This document shows, in pieces, positions 17,789 through 26,895 of a stretch of DNA of 50,105 bases. The translations under genes and the position numbers were made by a program. Source of the stretch: Planctomycetaceae bacterium (GTDB lineage Bacteria > Planctomycetota > Planctomycetia > Pirellulales > Pirellulaceae); assembly GCA_002723275.1 (NCBI GenBank), contig PBNZ01000047.1:1-50105 (forward strand), in the 5' to 3' direction. Below the pieces are notes generated by a model, which was not told the origin of the DNA, did not search any database, and was given only the letters and a program-made list of their open reading frames with translations. The first letter of the stretch is position 1; the number at the start of each line of letters is the position of its first letter.

Positions 17789-19027
17789 ATGCAGACAACC
17801 ATGGGCACGAAAGTGGCAAAGATCTTGAAGGACGGGCGAATTGCGATCCCGATTCTGCTCATTCTTTTCACGTCCATCACGACGACAATCATTTTGAATT
17901 CGTGGAAAACGCCTTTCTTCTACTTATTTATAGCAACGGCGACTTTCCTACTTTTCTCCCTGTACTGGCTGCGCGGAATCGGGAGACCGATTGCTTGGAA
18001 CCTGGCGATCGTCTTTATCTGTCTTTTGGGTTTTGAGATTTACCTGGGCGAGTGGCCCGGCACCTCAAGACAGAAAATAGAAACGAACGTAACTCCACCC
18101 AAATTCAGACGACAGGACCCGATCCTCGGTTACGCCTTCAAGAAAGACCAACAGATCCACAAAACGAAAACTTTCAAAGACGAAACCATTTACGATGTCC
18201 ATTACACCATGGATTCTCACGGGAGGCGTAAAACCCCGGAAGTTGTCTGCGAGGACATTCCGGCCGTATTATTTTTCGGTTGCTCCTTCACATTCGGATC
18301 CGGGCTTGAGGACCATGAGACGCTGCCTTGGCAATTCCAAGAACTATCAGGCAATCAGGTTCAGTCGTTCAACTTTGGCCACCCAGGCTACGGACCTCAT
18401 CAATCGCTCGCCATGCTCGAGAACCAGCATGACCTTGAAGTCATTTCGGACAGGAAACCTATTGCCGCAATCTACAGCTGTATTTCGGATCACGTGAATC
18501 GCGCTGCAGGCCGAGCTTACTGGGACCCCTCTGGACCTCATTACCGGGTAAACCCGGATGGCTCTTGCAGCTACGTCGGCCCATTCCGAACCGAGCAGCA
18601 GGCAATGACCCACCGCTTCTTGATTCAATCAGGGATCTACAAGACGATACTCACCAGAAAACGCTACCGCTATTCAGACGATGACATCCAACGCTTCGTC
18701 GGCATCTTAACGAAGATGCAGGATACGATTCGGCAGCGTTACCAGATCGACCTGGAGATTCTTTTATGGCCAGACCATGCGATTGAGCAGCTACAAGGCA
18801 GTCTCGAAAAGGCGAATTTCAAGATCATCAAAGTGGACGAGATCATACCTGAGATCCACAAGCATAAAAAACGTCAGCCTTTCATCGTGCACGCAAAGGA
18901 CACCCACCCCTCCGCTCTCTCAAATCAATTATTGGCAGCCGAACTCCTCTGTCGCTTGAAGATCAACAACCCTGCTTTTTTGTCAGAAAATCCAAACGAG
19001 CAACATCAAAATACGAAGTCTGATTAG
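17789..19027 (+). CDS. Membrane-anchored SGNH/GDSL hydrolase-like protein (copy 1)
   Basis: A 412-residue protein. Three hydrophobic segments (about 18-36, 43-61 and 69-86) form an N-terminal membrane part. From residue 110 a SGNH-type domain follows: block I is LFFGCSFTFGSGL with the likely nucleophile Ser166, and the C-terminal DTHPSALSNQ provides the Asp/His pair (DxxHP-like, here D-T-H-P). The sequence is clearly paralogous to the gene at 20312, sharing W-N-L-A-(I/V) in the third membrane segment, LGYxxxxxxQ, YxVxYTMxxHG/INEHG, and HETLPWQFQEL/HQTFPWQFQEL. SGNH proteins remove acyl groups from lipids or glycans; the substrate here is unknown. It is first in a run of three genes of like orientation. 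Confidence 0.8.
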   Translation: MQTTMGTKVAKILKDGRIAIPILLILFTSITTTIILNSWKTPFFYLFIATATFLLFSLYWLRGIGRPIAWNLAIVFICLLGFEIYLGEWPGTSRQKIETNVTPPKFRRQDPILGYAFKKDQQIHKTKTFKDETIYDVHYTMDSHGRRKTPEVVCEDIPAVLFFGCSFTFGSGLEDHETLPWQFQELSGNQVQSFNFGHPGYGPHQSLAMLENQHDLEVISDRKPIAAIYSCISDHVNRAAGRAYWDPSGPHYRVNPDGSCSYVGPFRTEQQAMTHRFLIQSGIYKTILTRKRYRYSDDDIQRFVGILTKMQDTIRQRYQIDLEILLWPDHAIEQLQGSLEKANFKIIKVDEIIPEIHKHKKRQPFIVHAKDTHPSALSNQLLAAELLCRLKINNPAFLSENPNEQHQNTKSD

Positions 19028-19131
19028 CTACATGGCGATGCCGCCTCGTCGATCAATGTCTTCGCAGCATCCAATCAAGAAGATCATGGACCGCAAATAG
19101 AGCTCGACTAAATAACGAGCCAGGAAATCAG

Positions 19132-20253
19132 ATGATGGACAATCAAATAAAGACGGCAGAGGTTCAAACCCGCGGGACCTGGTTTCAGAGAGCACTGATC
19201 TGGTTTTTCGCAGGCCTCCTGTCGCTGTTGATTTATTGGCTATTCGGATTCGTCATCGATGACATCGGCAACCTACCGCGCCCGCTGTACTCCGAATTCA
19301 TAGCGAGCCGAATGCCGAAGTCGCTCACGAGCGAAACACACAAACTATCGGAGCAGACAGCCGATATCGAGCGTTCGATCAAGAACGAAACAACTCGCCT
19401 GCGACTCCTTCGAGAATCCCAAAGATCGCTCCTCGAAATCCAACGCCTCAAACTCCAAAAGTCCGACGATTCGCTTTCGGAAGACGAGAAGGCAGTGCTC
19501 GTCGAAAGCCAGAAACAATTACTCGAAAATCAACGCAAGGAGCAAGAGCTTTCCGCAACACTGGAAAAATTGCACGAGCAGCAATATGACTTAGCCACTC
19601 AACAAAGCGAGCTCGATGCAAAGATCAGTCAGGCCACCGTTCCGATCGACAAGGCGTATGCCGTTGAAATCGAACGGGTCAACTTCCGCATCGCAGCGCT
19701 CAAACTTCTTGCGCTCACCCCATTACTACTGATCGCATTTTGGATTTTCAGAAAGTATCGCAACAGCCATTACGGCATTATCGTCTTTGCATACGGCTTA
19801 GCCGTTCTGCTGAAGGCGTTGTCGGTCATGCACGAATGCTTCCCAGACCGATACTTCAAATACGTCTTGATCGGAGCAAGCATCGGCGCTGTCCTGGCAG
19901 CGTTAGTCATCTTACTTCGATCGTTGTTCAAGCCGAATCCCGACGCTCTTTTGAAACAGTACCGCGAAGCGTACGAGACCTTCTTCTGTCCGATCTGTCG
20001 CTTTCCAATTCGCCGCGGACCCCTGAAGTTTTCGTTTTGGAATGCACGGTCCATCAAGAAAATGGCCCCCGTTGCTTTCAACCATGAAGACCGCCCATAT
20101 ACTTGCCCACTCTGTTCCACACAACTTTTTGAGACGTGTGCAAAATGTGGTGCCACACGCCATTCGTTACTCCCAGCCTGCGTTCAATGCGGGGATCTCA
20201 AGGTGACAAAGCTGGATGTTGCGATGGATGATTCGCGTGAAACGCCCGTTTAA
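19132..20253 (+). CDS. Membrane coiled-coil protein with C-terminal zinc ribbons
   Basis: A 373-residue protein of no named family. It has an N-terminal membrane helix (about 20-45) and a long charged, Gln/Glu/Lys-rich coiled coil (about 70-175). Two to three hydrophobic segments follow (about 185-205, 215-230, 240-262). A cytosolic-looking tail has four CxxC pairs: FFCPIC, YTCPLC, ETCAKC and PACVQC. Paired CxxC motifs are typical of zinc ribbons. It sits between the two paralogous SGNH hydrolase genes with gaps of 104 and 58 bases, so the three are probably one transcription unit and one process. The coiled coil suggests oligomerisation. No enzymatic motif is seen. Confidence 0.75.
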   Translation: MMDNQIKTAEVQTRGTWFQRALIWFFAGLLSLLIYWLFGFVIDDIGNLPRPLYSEFIASRMPKSLTSETHKLSEQTADIERSIKNETTRLRLLRESQRSLLEIQRLKLQKSDDSLSEDEKAVLVESQKQLLENQRKEQELSATLEKLHEQQYDLATQQSELDAKISQATVPIDKAYAVEIERVNFRIAALKLLALTPLLLIAFWIFRKYRNSHYGIIVFAYGLAVLLKALSVMHECFPDRYFKYVLIGASIGAVLAALVILLRSLFKPNPDALLKQYREAYETFFCPICRFPIRRGPLKFSFWNARSIKKMAPVAFNHEDRPYTCPLCSTQLFETCAKCGATRHSLLPACVQCGDLKVTKLDVAMDDSRETPV

Positions 20254-20311
20254 CTGAGGAAATCATCCTGGCAGCCCGTTCCCCAAATCTCAGACTTCCA
20301 GCCTTCAACAG

Positions 20312-21478
20312 ATGCCAAAGAAACACCTCAACCTGATCATGATGGCAGTGCTGTTCTTGGCAATCACGCTTACGGCAATCCCAATCCTGCTCTACCGGCG
20401 CCACGACGCTTTCGCGATTATCTTTTTTCTCTATGCCGTCTTTTGCGTGGCAAGCATCCGTTGCTTGCGCGGATTTTGGAGACCCGTCACCTGGAATCTG
20501 GCAGTCATCTTCTTCTGCCTAGCCGGAGCCGAGGCGTATTTCGCAGGGCACGCAAAAAAGGGCACCGGTAAACCCCGCACGCGTTACACACCTTCGCACT
20601 ATTACCAAGATGATCCCGCGCTCGGTTACAACGCGAGTCAGGGCGTTCAGGTCAACGCTCGCAAAACGTTTCACGGAGAAGACCTCTACAACGTTGATTA
20701 CACCATTAATGAACATGGCTTCCGGCAAGGGAAGTCGACCGCCGGGGATTTACCGCCAAGCGTTTTGTTCTTCGGGGGGTCCTTCACGTTTGGGGAAGGT
20801 CTGGATGACCACCAAACCTTTCCGTGGCAATTCCAGGAACTGAAGGGAGATACCGTCCAAAGCATTAACCTGGGCTTCCACGGCTACGGAACCCATCAGA
20901 TGCTAAAAATGCTTGAGGATCACCGTGAACAGGAGGCGGTTGCCGGCACCAAACCGGTACTTGCCGTTTACTTCTGCATTCCGGAGCATCTCAGGCGAGT
21001 TGCCGGCAGAGCATCCTGGGATAGCCGAGGCCCTCGCTACGTGCTCCAGAAAGATGGAACCGTACAATACACAGGCCCTTTTCGAAACAAAATCACTGCA
21101 AACATCCAACGTGCCTTGAATCGGTCTCATCTATATCGCGAAATCCATTCTCGACTCCAAAAGAACAGCAAAGACAAAGCCTCGCTTCTGGTTGGTATTG
21201 CTAACTCGTCGCGTAAGATCCTTCGAGACCGCTACAATGCCGATCTGATCGTGGTTCTACACGGCCCCCCGAAGCGTACCGAATTCCAGGAAATCCATGA
21301 ACAACTCCAGGAAGCCAACTTCAAGGTCCTAGACATCAACACCCTGGTTCCCGAATACCACCCCACCGATGCAAGCTTCGTGATCCCCAACGATGGGCAT
21401 CCGACGGCGAAATACAACCGTCACATCGCAGAAATGCTAGTCGAAGAACTACAATTCGACCACGACACGGCAGAGTAA
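20312..21478 (+). CDS. Membrane-anchored SGNH/GDSL hydrolase-like protein (copy 2)
   Basis: A 388-residue paralogue of the gene at 17789 with the same layout: three N-terminal hydrophobic segments (about 8-27, 34-52, 59-77), then a SGNH-type domain with LFFGGSFTFGEGL (Ser157) and a C-terminal DGHPTAKYNRH supplying the Asp and His. The first gene has Cys before the Ser and this one has Gly. Differences are spread along the whole length, so the duplication is old and both copies appear intact. The copies may act on different acylated substrates or as a pair. A clean stop is followed by about 215 bases without a gene before the esterase. Confidence 0.8.
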   Translation: MPKKHLNLIMMAVLFLAITLTAIPILLYRRHDAFAIIFFLYAVFCVASIRCLRGFWRPVTWNLAVIFFCLAGAEAYFAGHAKKGTGKPRTRYTPSHYYQDDPALGYNASQGVQVNARKTFHGEDLYNVDYTINEHGFRQGKSTAGDLPPSVLFFGGSFTFGEGLDDHQTFPWQFQELKGDTVQSINLGFHGYGTHQMLKMLEDHREQEAVAGTKPVLAVYFCIPEHLRRVAGRASWDSRGPRYVLQKDGTVQYTGPFRNKITANIQRALNRSHLYREIHSRLQKNSKDKASLLVGIANSSRKILRDRYNADLIVVLHGPPKRTEFQEIHEQLQEANFKVLDINTLVPEYHPTDASFVIPNDGHPTAKYNRHIAEMLVEELQFDHDTAE

Positions 21479-21694
21479 TCCGCCTGGAAGACGGCAACCC
21501 GACTCAAGCCGCCTAAGAGCTCCCCTCACTTGGCCTCTTGCCTGCCCTCGAACGCCTTGCATCGAACGCCTTGCATCGAACAAGACGCCCCGAACCAGAC
21601 AGATCATCCCCAAAGCTTCTCTTTCGCCGTCATTTGTGCGAACATAAGGGCGGAGCTTTGTATTCTCAAAACATCCTGCCAGAGACAGGTAACC

Positions 21695-22579
21695 ATGAAA
21701 AGTTACACCATACTCGCCGTCCTCTTCAGTTTCTTACTGCCCCAATCTTTGCACGCAGCCGAATCCCCAAAAATTGAAACCGACATCGTTTATGGACACA
21801 AAGATGGCCTGGCCATGACGATGGACCGATACCATCCACAAACCCCCAATGGTGCAGCGGTGCTGTTCATGGTGAGTGGCGGCTGGCGTTCGAAGTGGGC
21901 ACCTCCAGAAGAGCTTCTTTTCTTATTCCAACCATTCCTCAGCCAGGGATACAACGTTTTCGCGGTTCGCCACGGAAGCAGCCCTCGTTACACCATCCCC
22001 GAAGCGATGACAGATGTCCGCAGAGCAGTTCGCTTCGTGCGATACAATGCCGAACGATTTGAAATCGACGACAGTCGACTGGGTGTTCTCGGAATGAGTG
22101 CAGGAGGGCATCTTTCCCTGATGCTCGGCACGACCGGTGACGATGGAAACCCGGAGGGCAAAGATGATATCGAAAGGACATCAAGCCGTGTCGCAGCTGT
22201 TGTGGCACTTGTTCCCCCCACCGACCTTCGCGTAGCGGTTTGGGAAGCGCCTGAGTCACTCCCCGCCTACCGTGGCTTTCCAGCGCTCGATCTTCCACTC
22301 GACAAAGCAAAGGAATACTCACCCGTCATCCACGTGACTCCCGACGATGCTCCGTCGCTTGTCATCATGGGTGGCAAAGACGACCTCGTGCCACCCGAAC
22401 ACGGGGAGTGGATTGATGAGCAATTCGAGAAAAAGAACGTTGCTCGAAAACTGATCGTCTTCCCTGAAGCCGGTCACGACCTCGACGGTATCACCACTCG
22501 CCTCAAAACGTTCCAGGAGAGCGTCGACTGGTACAACACTCACCTCGCTAAAGAAGCAGAATCCACGAGTGCGCCCTAG
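21695..22579 (+). CDS. Exported alpha/beta hydrolase (esterase/lipase-like)
   Basis: A 294-residue protein from the ATG at 21695. This start is chosen because it opens a proper signal peptide (MKSYTILAVLFSFLLPQSLHAA); 55 codons of open frame upstream carry no signal. The oxyanion region FMVSGGW, nucleophile Ser135 in GMSAGG, Asp229 or Asp230 in MGGKDDLVPP and His261 in FPEAGHD make a complete triad. It resembles the BD-FAE/prolyl-oligopeptidase-like esterases that planctomycetes use in polysaccharide and ester breakdown. Just upstream, a 14-base unit CGAACGCCTTGCAT is repeated twice (about 21547-21575). Its stop overlaps the opposite stop of the lipoprotein gene at CTAG. Confidence 0.88.
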   Translation: MKSYTILAVLFSFLLPQSLHAAESPKIETDIVYGHKDGLAMTMDRYHPQTPNGAAVLFMVSGGWRSKWAPPEELLFLFQPFLSQGYNVFAVRHGSSPRYTIPEAMTDVRRAVRFVRYNAERFEIDDSRLGVLGMSAGGHLSLMLGTTGDDGNPEGKDDIERTSSRVAAVVALVPPTDLRVAVWEAPESLPAYRGFPALDLPLDKAKEYSPVIHVTPDDAPSLVIMGGKDDLVPPEHGEWIDEQFEKKNVARKLIVFPEAGHDLDGITTRLKTFQESVDWYNTHLAKEAESTSAP

Positions 22580-23244
22580 TAACGATTCTGCCAACCACCG
22601 GGTTGCTGTGCTGTCGACTGCTGGCCGGCAGGTGCTCCATACCCTGGAGGTGCCGCGGGTCCCGGTTGAGTTCCATAATTAGGCTGGACAGCGTTGGGAT
22701 TAAAGAACTGCACGGCCCCGTCTAAAGTTGAATTGACGAAGTTAGCCGCCGAATCCGTGATCGACGAAAGCGTCAAATTAGGCGGCGGGTTGTAATTCTG
22801 AATCGGCGGATAGGTCTGAGGCGCGGTGGCGCGGTCAATACGACGATCCGAAGGAACGTGAGTACCACTCTGCCCATTGGCTGCCATGGAGGGATTGGAA
22901 ACAGGTGCCTGCCATTGCAGGTTGGCATTCTGCGGCTGACCGGAGGTTGGTGCGGATGCGGGCGTTACAAATCCAGTTCCTGCAGCACCCGCAGCTGCGG
23001 ACGCTGCCCCTCGTTGATCGGCAACAGCAACGCTTGGCTGATCCGACGTGAACACACTCAGTCGTCCAGAATTCTGTGAATTTGAATTCTGAGCCCGCTG
23101 ATAATACGGATCGGCTCGGCCTGCCGTTCCTGTCGGCGGTGGCGGCACGAGCGTGGGCCCGTAGGTCGAAAAAGGATCGAACGAAGCCGTTGACTGGGAA
23201 CAGCCCACCATGGCAACGAGTAAAAACAGGAGCGAACAACGCAT
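22576..23244 (-). CDS. Pro/Gln/Gly/Ala-rich lipoprotein
   Basis: A 222-residue protein from the ATG at 23244 (MRCSLLFLLVAMVGC). This start is preferred over the in-frame ATG at 23289 because it places a lipoprotein signal at the N-terminus with Cys15 as the acylation site. The mature sequence is of low complexity, rich in Pro, Gln, Asn, Gly and Ala, with no catalytic motif. The tail GYGAPAGQQSTAQQPGGWQ is typical of planctomycete surface or outer-membrane-linked lipoproteins. It ends convergently with the esterase; the two TAG stops share a CTAG. Its function is unknown; a structural role is possible. Confidence 0.7.
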   Translation of the reverse strand: MRCSLLFLLVAMVGCSQSTASFDPFSTYGPTLVPPPPTGTAGRADPYYQRAQNSNSQNSGRLSVFTSDQPSVAVADQRGAASAAAGAAGTGFVTPASAPTSGQPQNANLQWQAPVSNPSMAANGQSGTHVPSDRRIDRATAPQTYPPIQNYNPPPNLTLSSITDSAANFVNSTLDGAVQFFNPNAVQPNYGTQPGPAAPPGYGAPAGQQSTAQQPGGWQNRY

Positions 23245-23353
23245 GAAACCGTCTCTCCGAATGGCGTAAAGAGCAGGGCAGCTCCTCATCTTGCTGAATG
23301 CTCGCGAAGAGTAGCCTTTGTGGGGCTACAGGCCAAGTCCGCTTTCTGCCAAT

Positions 23354-23389
23354 AAAAACTGCCGGCAACGCATTGACTGCACTGCCGGC
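23354..23389 (-). terminator. Intrinsic terminator after the small secreted protein gene
   Basis: On the minus strand GCCGGCA and TGCCGGC (23361-23367 and 23383-23389 on the plus strand) form a 7-bp GC-rich stem with a 15-nt loop, followed by AGTTTTTA. It lies 30 bases past the stop of the 23419-23859 gene. Confidence 0.65.
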
Positions 23390-23418
23390 GGGCGTGAACG
23401 AGATTCGAGTTGTTCTTG

Positions 23419-23859
23419 TTATTCGGCTTCAAATGCCGCGTATTGCGTCGATAAACGCTCTTTCAGTTCGGAACGCACATACGGATTATCGATGATTTGA
23501 TTGGAGACCGTCCGAGTCGGTGCGACCTCAGGCTTGTTTTTTGCGTGAGGATTTTCGATGATCTCCGGCATTTCGACCTCCGGAGTCCGAACCGATCCGG
23601 GATAAGCGTAAGGGCTATAGCCATATGTTCGTGGAACAGGCACGCTATAGTAAACGGGCGGATGCAAAGCGTAATAGGGCGGTGTCGGAATCTGGCCCAG
23701 TGAATAGGGCGAAGCCGTGTAGCCGAACCAACCTGGATAGGCACATCCTCCAGCACCGCAGGGATTGCCCCCCTGGGCATGGGCCGAGGACTCAGTCACA
23801 ACGCAGAACATCAACAGGACAGCCACACAAATCAAGCATTGCGAACAGATACGTTTCAT
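23419..23859 (-). CDS. Small secreted Tyr/Pro-rich protein
   Basis: A 146-residue protein with a signal peptide (residues 1-29, ending AHAQ). The mature N-terminal half is rich in Tyr, Pro and Gly, including GWFGYTASPYSLG, a PPYYALHPPVYYS stretch and RTYGYSPYAYPG. The C-terminal half is charged, contains the repeated motif I-(I/D)-(E/D)-N-P (EIIENPHAKN and QIIDNPYVRS), and ends in a short helix. Tyr/Pro-rich secreted proteins of this kind recur in planctomycetes; no function is known to me. A terminator follows. The upstream neighbour on the other strand is queG. Confidence 0.75.
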   Translation of the reverse strand: MKRICSQCLICVAVLLMFCVVTESSAHAQGGNPCGAGGCAYPGWFGYTASPYSLGQIPTPPYYALHPPVYYSVPVPRTYGYSPYAYPGSVRTPEVEMPEIIENPHAKNKPEVAPTRTVSNQIIDNPYVRSELKERLSTQYAAFEAE

Positions 23860-23974
23860 GTTGGGACCTCAAGAGTAATGAAGAGTGGCAGATTCCGTCC
23901 TTCAACTTCACGATAGTTAGGATATGCCCATGATTCAAGCTCTGTCACCTGAGAGATAGTGGTACAGCATCACC

Positions 23975-25087
23975 GTGAGTCTCACAACTGATTTAAAAAC
24001 TGAAGCGCAGCGACATGGATTTGATCTCGTGGGTGCCTGTCCTGCAGTAACGCCTACAGGGATCCATCGTTTCTACGAATGGATCTCGTCGGGCTATAGC
24101 GGCGAGATGAGTTATATCAGCGGGCGAGCTAAGGCTTATGAACACCCGGCGAACGTGCTTGCGGGTGTCCGCAGCTTACTAATGCTTTCGATGAATTACC
24201 GAACTTCTGACGTGAGTCCAACGCCCGACACGACTGGACGCGTGTCCCGCTATGCCTGGGGGGGTCTCGACTATCACGACGTGATTCACGCGAGACTCAA
24301 AAAACTCGTACAGTTCCTGAAGAACCGGGCACCGGCGGCGGAGGCACGAGGAGTTGTCGACACAGCTCCGCTACTGGAACGCGAGTATGCCCAAATGGCA
24401 GGCTTGGGCTGGACCGGTAAGAACACCCTGTTGATTAACCCTCGGCGCGGAAGCTGGTTTTTTCTCGCGGCAATCCTGACGACGGAAGAGCTGGAATACG
24501 ACGACCCTTTCGACATGGACCACTGCGGTAATTGCACGGCTTGCCTGGACGCGTGCCCGACAGATGCATTCCCTCAACCCTATGTTTTGGAGGCGACGCG
24601 ATGCATCAGCTATCTCACGATTGAATTGCGGGAATCGATCCCGACTGATCTACGGCGTTCGATCAACAACTGGGTCTATGGCTGCGACATCTGCCAGGAG
24701 GTTTGTCCATGGAACCGGCGCGCTCCTCAAAGCTCTCTCGAGGAATTTGAGCCGCGCCTTGATTTGTCGCCGTTGAACTTGTTGAGCCTTTTTTCGCTGA
24801 CGGACGATGAATTTCGTCTTCTCTTCCGCAAGACGCCGCTCTGGCGTTCCAAGCGACGCGGCCTGCTTCGCAATGCTGCGATCGTCCTGGGTAACCAACG
24901 CACCGAAGCTGCAATCGATGCCCTCACCAAGGGCCTGAACGACGCAGAGTCGATCGTACGATCTGCCTGCGTCTGGGCACTCGGTGAAATCGGAACTCCG
25001 AAGGCCATCGCCCGTTTACAACGTCTTCAGGCAGAGGCGGATGAGGAAGTCCGTCGCGAGATCGAGCAAGCCCTGGCAGCGCAGTGA
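23975..25087 (+). CDS. queG: Epoxyqueuosine reductase QueG
   Basis: A 370-residue enzyme starting at GTG. It catalyses the last step of queuosine synthesis, reducing epoxyqueuosine to queuosine in tRNA, using cobalamin and two 4Fe-4S clusters. The ferredoxin-like cluster motifs CGNCTACLDACP and CDICQEVCPWN are intact. The N-terminal cobalamin-binding domain has the family sequence SLLMLSMNYRT and SRYAWGGLDYHD, and GLGWTGKNTLLINPRRGSW is diagnostic. The C-terminus carries HEAT-like repeats (ALGEIGTPKAIARL), a common QueG extension. It ends directly at the stop of the dihydrouridine synthase gene on the other strand (TGATCA), so two tRNA-modification genes are convergent neighbours. Confidence 0.95.
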   Translation: MSLTTDLKTEAQRHGFDLVGACPAVTPTGIHRFYEWISSGYSGEMSYISGRAKAYEHPANVLAGVRSLLMLSMNYRTSDVSPTPDTTGRVSRYAWGGLDYHDVIHARLKKLVQFLKNRAPAAEARGVVDTAPLLEREYAQMAGLGWTGKNTLLINPRRGSWFFLAAILTTEELEYDDPFDMDHCGNCTACLDACPTDAFPQPYVLEATRCISYLTIELRESIPTDLRRSINNWVYGCDICQEVCPWNRRAPQSSLEEFEPRLDLSPLNLLSLFSLTDDEFRLLFRKTPLWRSKRRGLLRNAAIVLGNQRTEAAIDALTKGLNDAESIVRSACVWALGEIGTPKAIARLQRLQAEADEEVRREIEQALAAQ

Positions 25088-26191
25088 TCAGCCACAGTCA
25101 TTCTGCACTTGATGAATCGACGGATCCAGATATTTCCCGGGGGCATCATCGGCGTACCATTGATCGAACACCGCTTCCCAATCTTCGCGGCAACGCACCT
25201 TTACAAATGCTGAGCGCACTTCCATGGCAAACGGATGCAGCGCCGAATACTTGATGCCAAACTTACGCATTTGCGGACCACACCGCTCACCATACACCTG
25301 TTCAGCCAACCGGAAATGTTCTCGAATCACCTCTCGCTGCTCATGCACCGTGGGGGGAGCGGGCATCGGCACGCCTTCCGCCAACGCCCGCGTCTGTTGA
25401 AAAATCCACGGGTTTCCAATGGCACCTCTCGCCACCGTCACACCATCGATCCCCGTCTGCTCCATCATGTCGAAACAATCCTGAGGCGTGAACAGATCAC
25501 CACTTCCCAAGATCGTATGTTCTCCGACAGCTCGTTTCACTTCCGCGAGAAATTCCCAACGGCTCGGACCGATGTAGCGTTGCTTGACCGTTCGACCGTG
25601 CACGGTCACACCGCTGACGCCGGCCTGAAAGGCTCCTTCCAGAATCTCGAAAAAGTTATCTCGGCTTTCCTGTGAATCGTCGATTCCTCGTCTCATTTTG
25701 ACCGTCACGGGAATCTCATTGGGAACGACGTCTCGTGTGCGACGAATGATCTCTAAGGCCACGTCTGGTTGTCCCAGGTGATACCCCCCTCGGCAACGTC
25801 CCAGCACTTTCTTGACAGGGCAGCCGAAATTAATATCGATCACGTCGAAACCCGCTTCGACAAGGCGCACCGCACCTGCGGAGAACTGCTCGGGCTCAGC
25901 TCCCATCAGCTGCCCGCCAACTGGATGCTCCTCATCCCAGATATAAAGAAAGTGTCGATTCTTGCGGCGATCTTTCACGGCGACCAAGAACTGGTCGAGC
26001 ATCACCTCGCAGAGGGTGTACGGCGCCCCCAAGCGCCTGGAAATCACTCGCATGGGCGCGTCACTGTATCCGGACAAGGCTGCCTGCACGATTGGGAATC
26101 CAACCTGGACCTTACCAAGCTGAAGCGGTTTCAAGGCCATACGACTGTTAGGGTCGGTTTCAACTGCAGGCAAATCATTCGCATTGTTCAT
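25088..26191 (-). CDS. tRNA-dihydrouridine synthase (DusB-like)
   Basis: About 367 residues from the ATG at 26191; a TTG two codons upstream is the alternative. It is an FMN-dependent enzyme reducing uridine to dihydrouridine in the tRNA D-loop. The TIM barrel begins at IVQAALSGYSDAPMR, and the catalytic cysteine is in INFGCPVKKVLGRCRGG. The FMN-contact strands VKMRRG, VTVHGRT, ILGSGDL and GVTVARGAIGNPWIF are all present, and the C-terminal helical domain follows. The loop after the catalytic Cys (LGRCRGGYHL) departs from the common GSALL form. A second, different Dus gene opens at 49380, so this genome has at least two. It may be divergent with the DUF2726 gene. Confidence 0.92.
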   Translation of the reverse strand: MNNANDLPAVETDPNSRMALKPLQLGKVQVGFPIVQAALSGYSDAPMRVISRRLGAPYTLCEVMLDQFLVAVKDRRKNRHFLYIWDEEHPVGGQLMGAEPEQFSAGAVRLVEAGFDVIDINFGCPVKKVLGRCRGGYHLGQPDVALEIIRRTRDVVPNEIPVTVKMRRGIDDSQESRDNFFEILEGAFQAGVSGVTVHGRTVKQRYIGPSRWEFLAEVKRAVGEHTILGSGDLFTPQDCFDMMEQTGIDGVTVARGAIGNPWIFQQTRALAEGVPMPAPPTVHEQREVIREHFRLAEQVYGERCGPQMRKFGIKYSALHPFAMEVRSAFVKVRCREDWEAVFDQWYADDAPGKYLDPSIHQVQNDCG

Positions 26192-26313
26192 GATCAAGCG
26201 ATTGGGTGAAGTTTCTCTGGGCGATTTCCCGATGGCAAAGACGACTCTTTATTGTGAATGGGAAATCGATGATCGTCTAGGTCGTCTAGCATCACAACCT
26301 CAGCAGGCACCCC

Positions 26314-26874
26314 ATGCTGCAGATTCTCCAGCAACACTGGCCGTTAATCGGTTTCTTCGGAGCCTTACTGGCAACTTTGCTGCTGGTTCGATTTCTGCGT
26401 CGCGAATCTTACTGCCCCTACCATCGCAGGGGAGAGCTCCTCACGATCAATGAACGGAAGTTCTATTTTGCCCTACGGCAGGCAATCACGGACGAATATG
26501 CAATTTTCGCGATGGTGAGAATTGCCGATTTACTCAAAGTTGAATCCGGTGCGACTCAAAGACAGGCATGGCAGAACCGGATTAACGCCAAACATGTTGA
26601 TTTCGTGCTGTGTGACGTTGACACACTTGAAGTCGTGCTGGCGATCGAAGTGGACGATCGTTCGCACCAACGCCCTGATCGTCAACGGCGAGATGAATTC
26701 GTGGACGACGCCTTTCAGGCGGCTGGCTTGTCGTTATTACGTGTTCCAGCTCGCTCAGCCTACAGTCCTCGTGAGATCCAGGAACAGATCCGGGCCTATC
26801 TGCCATTGCGACGATCCTCTGACCGAACGGGGACCCGTCGCCGCCGGCGCAGGGCGAGGGTGAGCAACGACTAA
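26314..26874 (+). CDS. DUF2726 domain protein (membrane-anchored nuclease-like fold)
   Basis: A 186-residue protein with one N-terminal membrane segment (about residues 10-28, LIGFFGALLATLLLVRFL) followed by a DUF2726 domain: LLTINERKFYFALRQAI, then RIADLLKV, HVDFVLCDVDTLEVVLAIEVDD and GLSLLRVPA. The D-x-V-L...E-x-D-D arrangement recalls the restriction-endonuclease-like fold, but catalytic activity of DUF2726 is, as far as I know, unproven. An Arg-rich tail (RTGTRRRRRRARVSND) could bind nucleic acid. It lies tail to tail with zwf, 21 bases apart. Confidence 0.85.
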   Translation: MLQILQQHWPLIGFFGALLATLLLVRFLRRESYCPYHRRGELLTINERKFYFALRQAITDEYAIFAMVRIADLLKVESGATQRQAWQNRINAKHVDFVLCDVDTLEVVLAIEVDDRSHQRPDRQRRDEFVDDAFQAAGLSLLRVPARSAYSPREIQEQIRAYLPLRRSSDRTGTRRRRRRARVSND

Positions 26875-26895
26875 CTGTTTACAGACTGGTATTCG

